Assembly (NCBI GenBank): GCA_017893485.1
Contig: JACEHZ010000372.1
Coordinates: 558,001 to 622,000, forward strand
Length of the DNA: 64,000 nt
Direction: 5' to 3'
Source of the DNA: Hemerocallis citrina
Taxonomy: Eukaryota; Streptophyta; Magnoliopsida; Asparagales; Asphodelaceae
Part shown: positions 49,865-63,250 of the stretch, piece after piece
How positions within the stretch are numbered: position 1 is the first letter of the stretch
How the letters are laid out: every line of letters starts with the position of its first letter
The notes under the pieces: model-generated
Seen by the model: the letters and a program-made list of their open reading frames with translations, nothing else
Databases searched by the model: none
What the model was told of the DNA's origin: nothing
Program-made: the position numbers and the translations under genes

Positions 49865-50339
49865 TTTTCATCAGATGGGTGTGCAATATTGTTCTCAAGA
49901 GATTGCATGTTCATGAATTCTTGTATGTTCATCGGACATAAACAGAGTATTCTGGGCAATGATTTCCTCATCAGATGTAAAATTACCAGTTTTGGGACAC
50001 CCTTTCATCGCTGATGTTTTTTCTAGTAGTACTTGCTAGTTTGTGTATCCTGTATATTTAACCTTGGCTACTCTCACCAATGGCAATGGAGAACAAAGCT
50101 TCTGGACATGCTGTTAGCTTGAACCTCGTAGTTTGTGTGGATATTGCGGATGTGGTACTGTATTATTTTCATCCATACATTTTTTTGTGCTACTTATTTC
50201 TTGCTTCAGCCGAACTTTGATTAGTAATTTTGAAATGAGTTCGAGCCCTGTGTTATTGGTGTTGAAATTGCTGGCTTATACCTGATGAAAATCATAAATA
50301 GCACTGCAAAATACCTTTATACTCTTGGAATTATTTGCA
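49865..50339 (+). other. SmD3 3' untranslated region and downstream
   Basis: T-rich sequence after the stop contains CCTGTATATTTAACC and several near-poly(A) signals but no perfect AATAAA close by. The end of transcription is not defined. Confidence 0.35.
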
Positions 50340-51960
50340 TTTGCACGGACGTTTAGATTTTTTTTGACAAAATTGACGAGATGGTGTTGACTATAGCTCA
50401 CACCAATGTAGTTAAATAACTGAAATTTTGTATTTATCAAAATTGGAAAAAAAACGGACGACTATAATTCATAAAATATGGTCAAAATAGTAGTCTTCAG
50501 AAATGGGTCAAAATCGACGAAAATGAAAATGGTGATCTATATGGCCTGCGAAATGTCTAGGAACAGTTGACTATATTTCATAGGTATAATCAAAACAGTG
50601 ATGCTCAAAATTTTGTCAAAATCAACAAAAACAATGGCTATAGCTCACAAATATGGGCAAGTTTGGTTAATTTCGTTTTTTTAAAAATAAAAAAAAAATC
50701 AGCTAAAAATAATAGGACTAGTTCATAAAATGTAGATGTTAAGAATTTTCTAAAAATCGACGAAAATGGTGGATTATAACATACAAAATGTGGCAAATAA
50801 TTAAATTTCATATTTTTTCAAATTGGCTAAAAACTGTGGACTTACAGCTCTGAGCATCCACTATCATTTTGTCTAACTTTTCTATATTTAGCGATTAGGA
50901 TTTAGCATTGAAAATGGTGCGCTGCTATTGTTATTTCTAAAATTTCACAAACGAATTAATAGGACGGATCTTGTTCCTCCGTCTAACGCTATTTCTATTT
51001 TTTTTTATTAACAAACGACTGGACAGAGCTTGATCCTCCATTTGTGATTTTTTTTTTTTTAAATAAATCTGAATTACATCAGATGGAGGGTGTTCATCCG
51101 TCTGAGATTTTTTTTTTCTTTTTCTTTTTCTTTTTCGGCACAAAAAATTAAAAAAACAAGCAACCAAACCAGACGGATGATCTCGGATGTTTTCATGTTT
51201 TGTAATTTTTTTTTTCTGTAAAAGGCACTGATGAATTTACATAAATGCCCTCCCCCTCACACATACATAGAGTGTATATAAAACATTTAGGGGCAAATGA
51301 GTAAATGCCCTCACAAAAAAAATTCTAAAGTGGAGATGAACTTCATCCGTTCTCTCATCCACATGCCAAATTAATTTCTTTTATCAGAAATTATACAAGA
51401 TGAGAGATGGCGCTCCTTTATCAGTCTCATTTGATTTTTTTTTCCAAGTTTGACTTCTTCATCCGTCCGTTCAAATTATTTTTTCAAACAGATGATCTTC
51501 ATACGTCTTCTACATTTAGCATTTCTCCAAAGTCACTCCTATATTTAGCAAAGCAGTGTTCACTCCTATTCTAATAAATGGGTTTTTAGCAAACGACTGT
51601 GAGGATTCTTTCTAAATCGATTGCTATTTTTTAGGTTTTTAGAAAACGACAGTGGATGCTCTAAGATATGACCATAACAATGATATTGATAATTTTCACA
51701 TAATCAACGAAGACGGTAGATTGCATCTGAACAAAATATAGCCAAATAAGTGAAATTTCGTATCTTTTAAAATTTGCTTTTAAAAAAGTGGACTGTATAA
51801 AATATAAAATATGACCAAAACAGTGTTATTTAGAAAAAAAAAAAATCGAAACTGACAAAAACGGTTGATCATATAGCCTACAAATTGTGGCTAAATTAGT
51901 TAACTTTTGTATTTCTCAAAATTGACTAAAAACAGTAACTCCCACAGAGTACTTGTTGAA
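50340..51960. repeat. Diverged ~100-base minisatellite, split by a TIR element
   Basis: Recurring words GACTATAGCTCACAAAATATGG-like (with variants), CAAAATCGACGAAAA, AACAGTGAT and TGAAATTTNGTATTT recur about every 100 bases in 50340-50845 and again in 51662-51960. Units are strongly diverged. The middle, 50852-51661, is a separate insertion. Confidence 0.65.
50852..51661. mobile_element. 810-base TIR element without transposase
   Basis: The left end GAGCATCCACTATCATTTTG is mirrored by the right end GAAAACGACAGTGGATGCTC. Inside are repeated words GATGGA-CTTCATCCGTC and runs of T. The minisatellite continues on both sides. A target duplication was not clear, so the superfamily is open. Confidence 0.7.
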
Positions 51961-52134
51961 TTATGAAACTCATGGTCATGGGCTACAAATGCAATTGCCA
52001 TTTCCTAATGGACTCCATCAGTTATCAAATTTACCTGAATATATAAGCAGCGTCACTCTAACCAGATTTCAGAAAATATCCTCTTAAAAAGTAGTACAGA
52101 ACTTGTACACGAAAAAAAAAAAGTACCTGAGCAA

Positions 52135-52309
52135 TTAATGCTTCCCATTGAGACTACCTGCATGTATACCGCATTTCCGACTAAGAACGCTCTGCAGAGG
52201 GCACTGAAGACAGTTTCGAATACCATGTCTCACCGAAATTGAACCTGCTTCCTCATTGATTGGGAGCACCACACCAGGTGCTTGTTCAAGCACCGCTTGC
52301 ACCAAGTCC
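52135..52309 (-). other. Possible exon of unknown identity downstream of the GRIP gene
   Basis: The reverse strand reads after CTCATAATAG an unbroken 57-codon frame (DLVQAVLEQAPGVVLPINEE, AGSISVRHGIRN) to TAA at 52137-52135. It could be an exon in the 3' untranslated region of the GRIP gene or a remnant of another gene. I recognise no family. Confidence 0.25.
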
Positions 52310-53027
52310 CTATTATGAGATAAGAATGAGCGTGCGAACTACGGTCAAAGAGAACTCACATAGTTCAAAAGAAAACAGGTAAATCACAGTTTTATGAAAA
52401 TTTTTACTACAATTCCTCCGATAGGTACGAGGCTCCGTTTTCTCAAATAGGAAATAGAAAGTTATTTCCCTCTTTCGTATCTCCAAATATTTTTTTTTTC
52501 TTTAAAAAAAAGGCATATTGAACATAGATATTTTGCTGATGCAAAAACTCAGTCAACACTCAGCCGCTGGCAAAATCTATAACTGCAAGCTTTTGCTCAA
52601 AATTCGGACAACCAATATCTTGAATAACAGAACCAAACAGATTGCATCTCTTTAAGCTAATGGCAAATTCAGAGTCGTCGATGAATTAAGAATCAACTAA
52701 TCCTGCAGTAACCCATTTACTATCAGCATTTGGCTCCCATACATTGTGGTTTTTTTTTCCTTCCATTTGGAACTTGTTAATTTTCATGTACACTATATTT
52801 CAACCAGTAACTGGAGTATACAAATGAAACCCAAACTGTGCAAAAAGTGGTACATCATATCTTACAGAAAAAAGCTCACAAGAATGCAACTACGGTTAAT
52901 GACAAGGGGTGCAAAGTCCCCCTTGGACTGCCGATATCACTTATTCTATTGATTGGTCGGTGCAAGGGAAGCATGCTGCAACTCCAAAATGTCTCTCTGC
53001 AACCAAATGATGTGTGACTCGCTCCAT

Positions 53028-56000
53028 CTATGAAAACGAGAATTTTGAGAAGATGGAACTCGGTGTGGATGCTCCGTCTGTCGATGAAGCTGATGGACTT
53101 GAAGCATTGATTGAACGGTATGCTACTTGACACTTTCTGATCTGCAACAGGAATTGCTTATATTAGTAAAAGTGGATCCACAATGTTTTATTCTTGAAAA
53201 ATCTGAAATTATTTTCAAAGCCTTAAAATTACGAGCTATTTTTTGAGTCAAAGTATATTTGAAACCTAATAACCAGATGCAACAAAGTTATGTCAACAAA
53301 ACCTAATATACACCAATTTCTGCTTATTATTATTATTATTTTTGAAATGCTGCTTATTATTATTATTATTTTTGAAATTATTTTGAAAGCCTTAAAATTA
53401 AGAGCCAAGTTTTGAGTCAAAGTATGACTGAAACATAATAACCCAATGCAATAAAGTTATGTCAACAAAAACTAATATACACCAATTTCTGCTTATTATT
53501 ATTATTATTATTGGTCTACATGCCAGTAGATATGTCAGATATTGCCCAACAAATTTCTTTCTCCAGTTTTTTTTCTTCTCTGAAGTCCGCCGTCTGTCGC
53601 TAATGAAAATGCTAGAACACATCAAATTGTTTGCTAGTACACTCTTACAGTCACCTAGTTTTATCTTATCACTCACATGTGATGGCCTGAAGAGGTCTCA
53701 TAAAAGCCGGTCCGCCAAAAAATAGAGAAAAGATGAGGTATCATGCGAATGGTCTAGAGCAATAATAGCATGCCAATGGGAAGAAAATTATCAGAAAGGA
53801 TGGAAATATAATTCACTAATATAATGCACTGTGAAGCAAAGAATCCGTGCTGGGCTAGAAGTTGCATTAGGTTTGTGCCAGTGTTATATCATTGCCAGTT
53901 CGCTCAAGATATTTATTACAAAAAACAATTAAAGGCTAGTGAAATTTATTAAAAAACAATCAATGTTCCTCCACAAAAAATTTGCAACAACCTTTAATAA
54001 CAATGTTTACGGATATTACCTCTTCTGGGCTAAACTGTAATAATGTTCCGACCACAGGTAGTAGGGCCTCCACTTCACCTGTTAAAAGAAGATGAAATCA
54101 GTCAAAAAAATTTATGTTATATTCTTGTCATTTTTATATTAAAAAAATGTGCATTAAAGGCCAGCTTCAAGATTGAAACCTACGCCTCCCAAATCCCAAC
54201 AACCCATCCTATCCTTACCACCTGACTAATCAATCCACAGGACATGTTCTCTTATAATCATGCCATACAAAATTTGTAAAAGAAAGTAACATAAAACAGA
54301 AATGTTATCAAGGAGCCCAGGATAAATTAAATTGAAACTTACCTGTTTCAAGTAGTTTCAAAATCACATTTTTAAGGTATGTCATATCTACCCCTTGACG
54401 TTTTTGTGATCTTTCCATATTCCGGAGTTCATCCTTCAACACTGCTTCCTATAACGAATTAGGACATGAACAACTTAATTAGTAACATAACAATAATGGT
54501 GTATAGTTTAGGCTAGTACCCACAGCTTCTATGGTAAAAAAAATTTGGGTATCATTTCTCCCACGGGGTTAAGCAGCCAAGCAAGATGTGAGTGAAAAGA
54601 AGTTTAAGCTTAGAAACTATTCCATTATATCAATGTCAAATTCAAACAACAAATTTACATATAACTAACAACAACAGCAAGAGAGCATAGCTATGAGGCT
54701 TTCCTTGAGAATAACTACCAATTTCTTACCTGTTGGTTGTGAAGTCGATTTTCACGCTCAAGCTCTTCAATCTCATCCTGATGAAAGTAAGAATTTAGTA
54801 AAAGGCAAGAGAAGATATACCAATCACCAATCAGTGAAACATACTTGAAGTGCTAATATATGCCTTTGTGATTGAGCAAGTTCTTCCTCCCTCTGGGCTT
54901 GTTGTCTAGCCAAAATCTGAAATTTAAAATAAAAATCATAGACATCAAACCATCGTATATTATTAAATCTGAACTCATAATAATACATGTCAAAATCAAA
55001 GAATCAGCTTGAGCTAGAGTTTCCACGGCTAAGATTCCAATTATAAGAAGAGATGATGAGACAACAATGCAAATCATACAAAGTGAATCACACAACTTGC
55101 TGATTAGTCTTGCACAGTCCTCGCTCATCAGTTCAAACTCTTGAATCATAAAAAATCATAAAAGATAAACTGCAATATTTGATAAAATGCAAGCAAACCA
55201 AATTCTTATTGAATTCAAAATCTTGAAGTCCACGCATCAAGAATAACAACGAAACAAGAAAAGCAAATCTTTATGGTTGGACGTCAATCCTTTTTGTCTT
55301 CACCTATACTAAGGGCCAGATTCTCAATGAAAGTAGCAACTATCATACCCCTTTGCTCCCTTGATCCAAGTTCGCTTGATCTATCTATAGGTGCTTGCAC
55401 TGTTCATTACATTTCACCACTCCGACCGGTCTCCATGGGACATGCCATAAACTATTTTAAAGAGTTATTCATTTTACCCTTGAATAGAGCTACCTCTAAT
55501 TTCTTGCGGATTTTTATCTCATCCTTTATATTTTTGTTACTATCCATCTCAAAATTTGCACTTATATTGCTGATTTCTAGATATGATATTGCATGTTCGT
55601 CCAACATGTGACCAATAAAAAAAAAATTAATTTTTTAAAACTATATATTTTAAAAAGAAATGTGACCAATAAAGATAGGCCGCTTGCTTAGCTATTAAAA
55701 TGTTCTTTAATTTAATACTTTAATAAGTAGTGTATATTAAAAGGTAAATGAATACACTTCTTTTCGTACATCCTGTTATGAATGTCTGTCCCTCAATGTC
55801 AGCTTCAAAATGAAAGAATGATTTTTTCCTCACTTATCTCATTTACTGCGACTCTAGTATCTATAACAAACAACATGCTATTATCCTCAATAAGGGTAGT
55901 CATGTAAGTTTACCCATTACATTGTAAGAAAATACAAAGTAAGCTTATGATAAAATTTGTGGACTCAATGTTCTCCCTGAAAGCCCTATCACAAACTATT

Positions 56001-59000
56001 TGTAATTAAATCAAATCTATATGTACTCCCTATATTTTTTCATCAATTGTCTTAGCTAATAGCTTCCATCATCAGCATCCCTATCAGAAAACAAATTTAA
56101 TTTTCCAACAAAACTGTTTCTTTCTACTCTCTTTACTAATTTACTGACGCTGTATGAGCATCTCCAACCATGTTAGCCATTTTGGCTTGCTAGAATAGCC
56201 AAAATGGATAACAATTTGATAATTTGGCTAACAAAAAAAAGCTCACATTCCAATCATGCTAGTTATTTTGGCTAGCCACAAATATTTTAAAACCCAAAAT
56301 TAAATTAAATTAAATTAGAGAGCCCAAAAATCCAAAAAAAATGCCAACCACCCCCCCCCCCCCCCCACACACACACAAAAACCAATGAGAAAGAAACATT
56401 TCTCCATGCCACTGTAGCTCGCAACTTCTGTCGCGAGATCGTGACTTCAGATTGCGAGTCACGCATGAGATCGGGACTTCGCGAACTTCAGATTTTCTTT
56501 TTTTTGGATGAGTTGCGAACATCATGAGCTTTTTTTAATGAGATTGCGACTGTATGAGATTTTTTTTTGGATCGCGAGTTTTTTTTTATGAAGCGGAAAG
56601 AACGGAAGGAAGTTTAGCGAGCGATACAAACTCGCCAGATCTAGCGAGCGAGTGAATCTGAGAAATCTATTTTGACGTGTGGTTTGCCGAGTCCGGTTGG
56701 AGCATATTTTTGTCACTAAATTAGCTATTTTGGCTAAAATTGAGGGATGGCTAGCGTGGTTGGATATTCAGTTAATCAGTCTCTTCCACATCATTATTGC
56801 ATAGCTTGTGCTTTGGGCTTATGATAGTTCTTTACAATGTTTTATATCTCCATTGTTCCCAGAAACATTTACCAAAGATCTGCATTCATGAGGATTGTTT
56901 TAGTTTATAGTTTAATGATTAATATGAACATACTCTAAACCTTTAACTTCCAAAACCAACATATGAAAATATCCTCTGTTATTCACTACCTTTGTTGATT
57001 TCATCTTTCCTTTACTAGGATGGCCTGATCTTCCCTAGCATAACTAATACAAATCTTGAATCTTAGCCATATAAAAATAATGTCAATTCACAACTGAAAT
57101 AGGAAACTCTTATCACACAAACCATACACAAAGACAGATTTCTTGTGAATTCTGATCCACCACTGCTGGTTCAGTTTGTGCAAGATTGCATGTTTGTGCA
57201 TAGATTTAAGTTTTATTCTTTTCTAAAGCTTGCTGACAAGGAACAGTAAAAGACAAGTATTTTAACTTTCCCAGCAAATATATGTATATCATAATTGACA
57301 ATTAACAGGTCTACTACTCTACGCAACTCAAAAAAATAAAAATATAAGAAGAAAAAAGATGCTACCATAAGTATTTGGATGGGTTCTAGATATATAGAGC
57401 TCTTCAACTAATAGGTACTCAATATTGAGACTGAGCAGAAAATGGAAATTTAATGGGTACCAAAATTTGTTGTTCTGCTGCTGCTATGTCCAAACTCTGG
57501 GTGTCCTGCTTCAGCGAGGCTGAAAAATACAAATCATAAATGTTTTTACAATACTATTCAAGTGAATAAAATGTAGACTTAGAAGTTACAGTCCACTTAC
57601 CTGAGTTTTGGTTGTCATAGTGGTTAACCTGACAGAAAAAGTTAAACCATATAAGGAAAAAAAAACACTTCCAAACAAAAGAACCAGGACATAAGAAACT
57701 CTAAATTGATTATAAACCATTATATTTCTTTTTCAGAAAACTACCCCAACAGTAATGTGTGTAACCCCCAAATCTGTTTGCTTCTTTCAGGAAACTACCC
57801 TACCGGATCTGCCTCATTGACCAGACTTTTACGTGCACTGCAGGTGGTCATACTGGACCCAAATACCCCTGCGCCAATTTCCCCCAAAATTTCCAACTTT
57901 TTACCCCATTTCTTAAAAGTTCACAGAATTATCTAGTTTTCAAGAAATGAAGTGTACTAACAATGATCCACCCAGGGCTGAGCTAATTTGATCTTCAAAA
58001 TGCAAGATATTTAAATTTTGATACAGAATTAGCTCCAAAAACTGGAAACACTCTCGCTTCAATCTCTCATAATAAGCACAAGAATAAACATAATTATTTG
58101 TTGGTGCAGTGTTTCCTTCTTAATTCTATTTACAACATCCTCAGTGACTAAATAGATTGTTATATTGCATGCACACTGTTTAATGGAAAACCTTCAAACC
58201 CAGAAAAATCTGGAACAAAGGTGACATCAGGATGCATCCACTTGATTTATATTTTCAATCAGAATTGTTATTTGCAGGAGTAGGAAAATTACGATTTTAC
58301 TCTTCAACTTTGCACCTTGAGAAAACCAAGTAACATCTAAAATTAAAAATTTCCAATCCTTATACACCAAATTCGTTACAATTTTTTTTATAGTAAATAG
58401 ATATCAAGTATGTCTATAATATAAAATTTGAGAATAAAAAGTCAAAGAGTGACATACAGATGGTCTCAATTCCAGTGAACGCTTAAGATTTTTATTATCT
58501 TCCAAGAGTTTCGCAATCTCCTTTTCTTTATCTTCAATTGTTCTATCAGCAATATCACGGAAAGAAGTGTGTTCTTCCTACAAGTTTAGAACGTAGTTAG
58601 CTCATAGTCACAGACCATACTTTAAAAATCTGAAAAAAAAGCTGCAACATACCTTCAGTTTTTTATATTGCAGTTTAAGCTCATCCAAGTTCTTTTGTAG
58701 GTCATTTTTAATATCCCTGCTGTTCTGAGCCTCTAAAGAGCCATATTTCACTACAAGCGATTTTAACATTTTCATAAGAAAAAGGAAAAGATGGAATATA
58801 TACAATTATCATCGTAAAGAGATTACATTTCCAGTTTTCTTCTGTAGCTTCCAAGTTCTTTTTCCATGTTTCCTTCTCTGACAAGTAACGAGCATTTGCC
58901 GAGCTGAGCTTCATGGTTAAATTTCTTATTTGCTCCTTAGAGTCACTAAGAGCTGCTTCCCTGTAACGAAGAATGGATTACAATGGTTGATTATTCCTCA

Positions 59001-59828
59001 ATATTTTGCAGAATTAAACAAGTTAAAGTACAAAATACAACGCTGCTACAGATTTCAAATAAAGAAAAGAGCACAAAGGTGTGCACTGTTTTTATAAGTT
59101 CTACAATAAAAAGACTTGTTAGTTAAAAATATATTTAATTCTGAGGCTACAATGAAAAAGAATAATTTAAGTACATTCATAAGTGGGTGCCAGGTTTAAA
59201 TTAATAGATACTAACAAAAGTTCAAGCACAAAATGAAGAAGCGATCAGCCACTTACATAATGACCTACCTACAGACCAAAGATATGGAAGTATATAAGTA
59301 TATCGACTCTTAACTCTTACGCAGGGTAACTAACAAATGAAACTGCAGTGAAATAACTTGAAGGGGGAAAGATGACAGATTTACTAGAGGGAACTAAAAT
59401 GATTCTGACTCTTAACAAAATAACCAAAAGCTAAAATAGAGTGCAATCAGTAGCAATATATATATATATATGGAGCCCTTCGGTTGAGAACTAATTTTGG
59501 TGAGAACTCCATGAGAACTCACGGAGTAGACCCCCCATGAAAAATTCGAACCAACCATCTTGTTCTACACACCTTAAATAGCATAACATAAAGAAATCAA
59601 GTAATTTGAAGTTCATTTTCCCATCCATCAAATGGAGTAGAAATTTCAGCCATACAATTTTGCGATGATGTAAATCATGGGCAAATGAACTTCAAATTAC
59701 TTGATTTCTTTATGTTATGCTATTTAAGGTGAGTAGAGCGAGATGGCCGGTTCGGATTTTTCATGGAGGGTCTACTCCGTGAGTTCTCACGGAGCTCTCA
59801 CCAAATTAGTTCTCAACCGAAGGGCTCC

Positions 59829-59859
<31 letters not shown>

Positions 59860-59992
59860 GCAATGCTCCATTGCAAACTCCACTGCAAACCACTGAAGGC
59901 GTGGTTCGGAACAAACAGCTTCGTTTATAACCTAAGCCGTTGTTTCCAACAACGGCTTTAGTGGTTTGCATACCCGTTTGCAATGGAGCATT

Positions 59993-60054
<62 letters not shown>

Positions 60055-60614
60055 GTCCCCTTCCGTTGTGCACTAGGTCACCACTCGTGTGCACTCGGCC
60101 TTCCCGCCTACGTATTGACGATCCGAACCGTTCGCATTGATCTACAAATCAAAATTAGTCTAAATATATAAACGTGTACAATTTTAATAATCAATTAATG
60201 AAGCTTTTAGACATTTTAGGTATATTAAAATGATAATTTTCTTGTTTAAAATGGCAAACAGCTCGGAAACTGGCAGATGTGGTTATTCAAAACAAGTATC
60301 ACCTCGCTGAAATTTCTTTATCATGAGTAGTCAATGCATCATGAAGATTTTGATTGGCCTTATCTCTTTCCGCTAACGCAGCAGCCAATTCTTTTTCGAC
60401 TTCCTAAGTAACATTCAGAAGCACCGATAGCATGTAAGTATTTTTCCATTCAAATGAAACTATTAAGCATAAGGAAACTAGATACATTGAGTGCCTCCTC
60501 CTGAGCTTTAAATAGTTCTGAGTCCTTAGCTGCAGCTAGTTCAGCATCCTTTTTCTGGAGAAGCACATGGGCACGGTCCTTGTATGCAAGGAATTCACTT
60601 TTTAAATCCTTGAT
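53028..60614 (-). CDS. GRIP: GRIP-domain golgin, last twelve coding exons (5' part missing)
   Basis: The exons (reverse) are 60614-60486, 60403-60303, 58960-58827, 58750-58653, 58577-58458, 57628-57601, 57519-57461, 54916-54845, 54777-54730, 54448-54343, 54078-54020 and 53141-53028. All junctions are GT-AG and total 1068 nt, exactly in frame (355 residues). Most is heptad-rich coiled coil (IKDLKSEFLAYKDRAHVLLQ, RSLELRPSVNHYDNQNS, RQQAQREEELAQSQRHI). The GRIP domain is GVDMTYLKNVILKLLETGE, then VEALLPVVGTLLQFSPEE, with the conserved Tyr that contacts ARL1-GTP at the trans-Golgi. A Ser-rich tail ends FSKFSFS. Plant GRIP golgins are about twice this length. No N-terminal exons are visible up to 64000, where transposons lie. 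Confidence 0.93.
56150..56775. mobile_element. TIR element in a GRIP gene intron
   Basis: The left part GAGCATCTCCAACCATGTTAG is mirrored on the right by ATGGCTAGCGTGGTTGGA. Inner copies of TAGCCAAAATGG / AGCTATTTTGGCTA repeat the inversion. A C-run and (CA)n lie at 56350-56380. There is no transposase. The end sequences resemble common plant MITEs with GAGCATCTCCAAC termini; ends are approximate. Confidence 0.6.
59471..59832. mobile_element. Fold-back MITE with ~150-base arms in a GRIP gene intron
   Basis: GGAGCCCTTCGGTTGAGAAC at 59472 is mirrored by GTTCTCAACCGAAGGGCTCC near 59812-59829. The complementarity continues through ACTCACGGAGTAGACCC and TTAAATAGCATAACATAAAG to a small centre. It lies between TA tracts. 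Confidence 0.88.
59861..59993. mobile_element. Second copy of the CAATGCTCCATTGCAAAC MITE
   Basis: 133 bases with ends CAATGCTCCATTGCAAAC and GTTTGCAATGGAGCATTG. It is flanked by (TA)n on the left (59832-59859) and (CT)n then (TA)n on the right (59994-60053). It is the same family as 32047-32287. Confidence 0.85.
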
Positions 60615-61899
60615 CTGCAAAAGAAAGGAAATGTACCAATGATATATCCAACAATTGCACATTATGGCACTTGCATGTTTTTTCAGGATCACACAAGAAT
60701 AAAATATGTGCATCTAAATATCTGAAGAACTCTAATTTTTAGGTCAATGAAAAGCTAATTTATTTAATAGTTGCACTAAAATCACCATGGTCTAATTAAG
60801 AATATAGGAGACTGCTGATAAATCAAATTATACCAAAAGATTAGATCTGGAAGGGTGGTAAAGCCCCATCTTGTGAAGTTAAAAAGAGAAACAATTGGAA
60901 GTCCAATATGCTGCAATAGTTGCTAGCTAGGAAGCACGAGTACCCTCCAAAGGCCGACCACTGGTGTCAGTTGTGTACTGGGTACTGCTTAGGTACTCTC
61001 AGCTGTGTACCCAATGCGTATACAGTTTTTTAATAACTATTTTTACTGTTTTGGTCAAAGCTCAGGCCCTACTGTGATTTCAAAAACTGTTAATAATTTT
61101 TGTAATCTACAAAAAACAAGTATACCCAAAATTTTGATGTTTAGGTTATCATATTGTTGTCTCCAAATAATGCCTATTATCATAGCCAGTAGTGCCTTAT
61201 TAGGCTGGGCTGAAGCAACTTTCTTTGTATCTTTTTGTAACATTGTTCAAATGATGGCATTTAGAGTAAGATATATACTTTTCCACTCATAGATATAATA
61301 TTTATTTGTTTATTTAACGAACCAACCATCGTTCCTGTGTCCTACCTTTTAGTAAAATCGCATATCCATGTATCCGTATACAACCCATATCCATGCTTCA
61401 TAAGTTGCTAGGAGTATGGGAAAATCAGAAAAATGGAAGGAACGAGAGCAAGTTACGCAAATGTTAACAAACCTTTGTTCTATCAACTAATTTTTTTTAA
61501 AGTAACTCGTGTTCATTGAACCAGTGCAACATGATTCATTTTGGGGGATTAGGGTTCAAAGCATAAAAAGTTTGTTGTTTGCTCCATGCGAAGCATAAAC
61601 ATAACCCAAGAAACATTCACAAAAATGTGGAAATCCTTAATAATGGGAAGAGATTTTGAAAGTATAAGGTGATTCTAGAATCAAGTTGATCCCAAAAACA
61701 AATCAGGTGATTGCAAAATGCATGTACTGCTCATTTTCTTTCAAATACACTCCGAGAGTGAGTTTGAAATCACTCAATCTGGATTTCATATTATTTTTTT
61801 AAAAAAATTATTTTATAGTTATATGAACACCAGAATTACTTTAAAATAATACCAATGGAAAAGAATATGTGAATGAAAATTATAGGAATTATACGTCTA
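60615..61899. other. No gene seen upstream of the first visible GRIP exon
   Basis: AT-rich sequence without exon-like coiled-coil frames on the reverse strand. This is either a long intron or sequence beyond the gene. Confidence 0.45.
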
Positions 61900-62040
61900 T
61901 ACTCCCTCCGTGCCATATTATTTCTCTACTATTCCATTTTAGGATGTCCCATATTAGTTGTCTAGTTTCTCATTTTGGAGTATTTTTTAATACATAATGC
62001 CAATTATACCTTATAAAAAGTTTTGCAAGTTTTTTAAACA
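61900..62040 (+). mobile_element. Truncated Stowaway-like (Tc1/mariner) MITE
   Basis: It starts TACTCCCTCCGTGCCATATT, the typical Stowaway terminus, followed by TCCCATATTAGTTGTCTAG. The opposite terminus is absent. It probably was cut when the neighbouring gypsy remnant came in. Confidence 0.6.
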
Positions 62041-62237
62041 CATTTATTACTATGCATGGGAAACACATGAACACTTGACGAGTCCCGCGGGTCGTTTAGA
62101 TCAGGCCAGAGGGACGACTCACTGACTCAGTCCTTTGCCGCCTTCGAGAGATGGCAGACTGTCGCAACAAGATCAACTGAGAGGAAGACCAAAAGGCCAA
62201 AATCTATTGTCCAAGTAGACCTCCCTTCTCCAAGTCA

Positions 62238-62840
62238 ATGATGGAAGCCCTTGTCCCCGAGACCTTCAAGCCGCCTCACTTCGAGTCCTATAACGAGAAG
62301 TCTGACCCGGCTGATCATATTGAGAGTTTTAAAACTCTCATGATGATCCATCAAGCCTCAGACGTGCTTCTCTGCAAAACCTTTCCTGCCACATTGAAGG
62401 GGCCAGCAAGGGAGTGGTACTCCCGCCTATCTCCAAGCTCCATCTTCTCATTCGATCAGTTTGAAGAACTTTTCCTCACCCACTTCGTCAGCAGCCGCCG
62501 AACCGAGAAGACAAGTGCCTCCCTATTGGATATGAACCAAAGAAAAGGGGAACAACTCAAGGAATTTGTCCAACGCTTCACAGCCGAGGCCCGGTCTATC
62601 GCCTCCCCCAATCAAGCAGTAGCGGCCGCCACATTCAGATACAAAGTCAATAACGCAAACCTCAAGGCTTCCCTTGCCAAGAAGCCTCATCGGGACTTCT
62701 TGAAACTCCTGTTGAGGAGTGAGAAGTATATCCGAGTTGAAGAGGCTCTCAAACCACCCAGTCGCGAAGAGCCCTCCTCCGGAAACAAACGGATGGGTGC
62801 AAACGATGAAGGGATCCCAAAAATTTCAGAAGGACAGTAG
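62238..62840 (+). pseudogene. gag: gypsy-3 gag
   Basis: FKPPHFESYNEKSDPADHIE, LKGPAREWYSRLSPSSIFSF and LKEFVQRFTAEARS match the Gag core of gypsy-2 (DPADHMD, GPAREWF, LFVRRFTTEARS). A frameshift near 62830 leads into the C-terminal part at 62840-63250 (KDEWCHFYMDHSHDIDDYRA, EEFIQRGHLAKFVR), which ends at a nonsense codon (63248-63250). Confidence 0.9.
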
Positions 62841-63250
62841 TGGCCAACACCGCTATCCTCCTTGTTTTGAAAAGTTCACCCCCCCTCAATGCTATCATAT
62901 CGGCTGTACTCATGGAAGTAGGCAAGGAAGGGCTACTCCGCCCTCCCCCGAAGATGAATACTCCAGGGAAGAGAAGTAATAAAGACGAGTGGTGCCACTT
63001 TTACATGGATCATAGTCACGACATAGATGACTATCGGGCTCTCAAGGAGAAAATCGAAGAGTTCATACAGCGGGGGCACCTAGCCAAGTTCGTCAGAAAT
63101 GACAGGGTCGATCCTCCTCCACCCCGGGGAGCTATCAAGCTGGTTAAGAAGCCCTCTGAGTCCCAAGACTCAGAGCCAGGAGCAATTCTCCATTCAATTC
63201 ACGGAAGGCCTATGGGGGGAGAATCAAATTCCTCCCGAAAGACCATCTGA

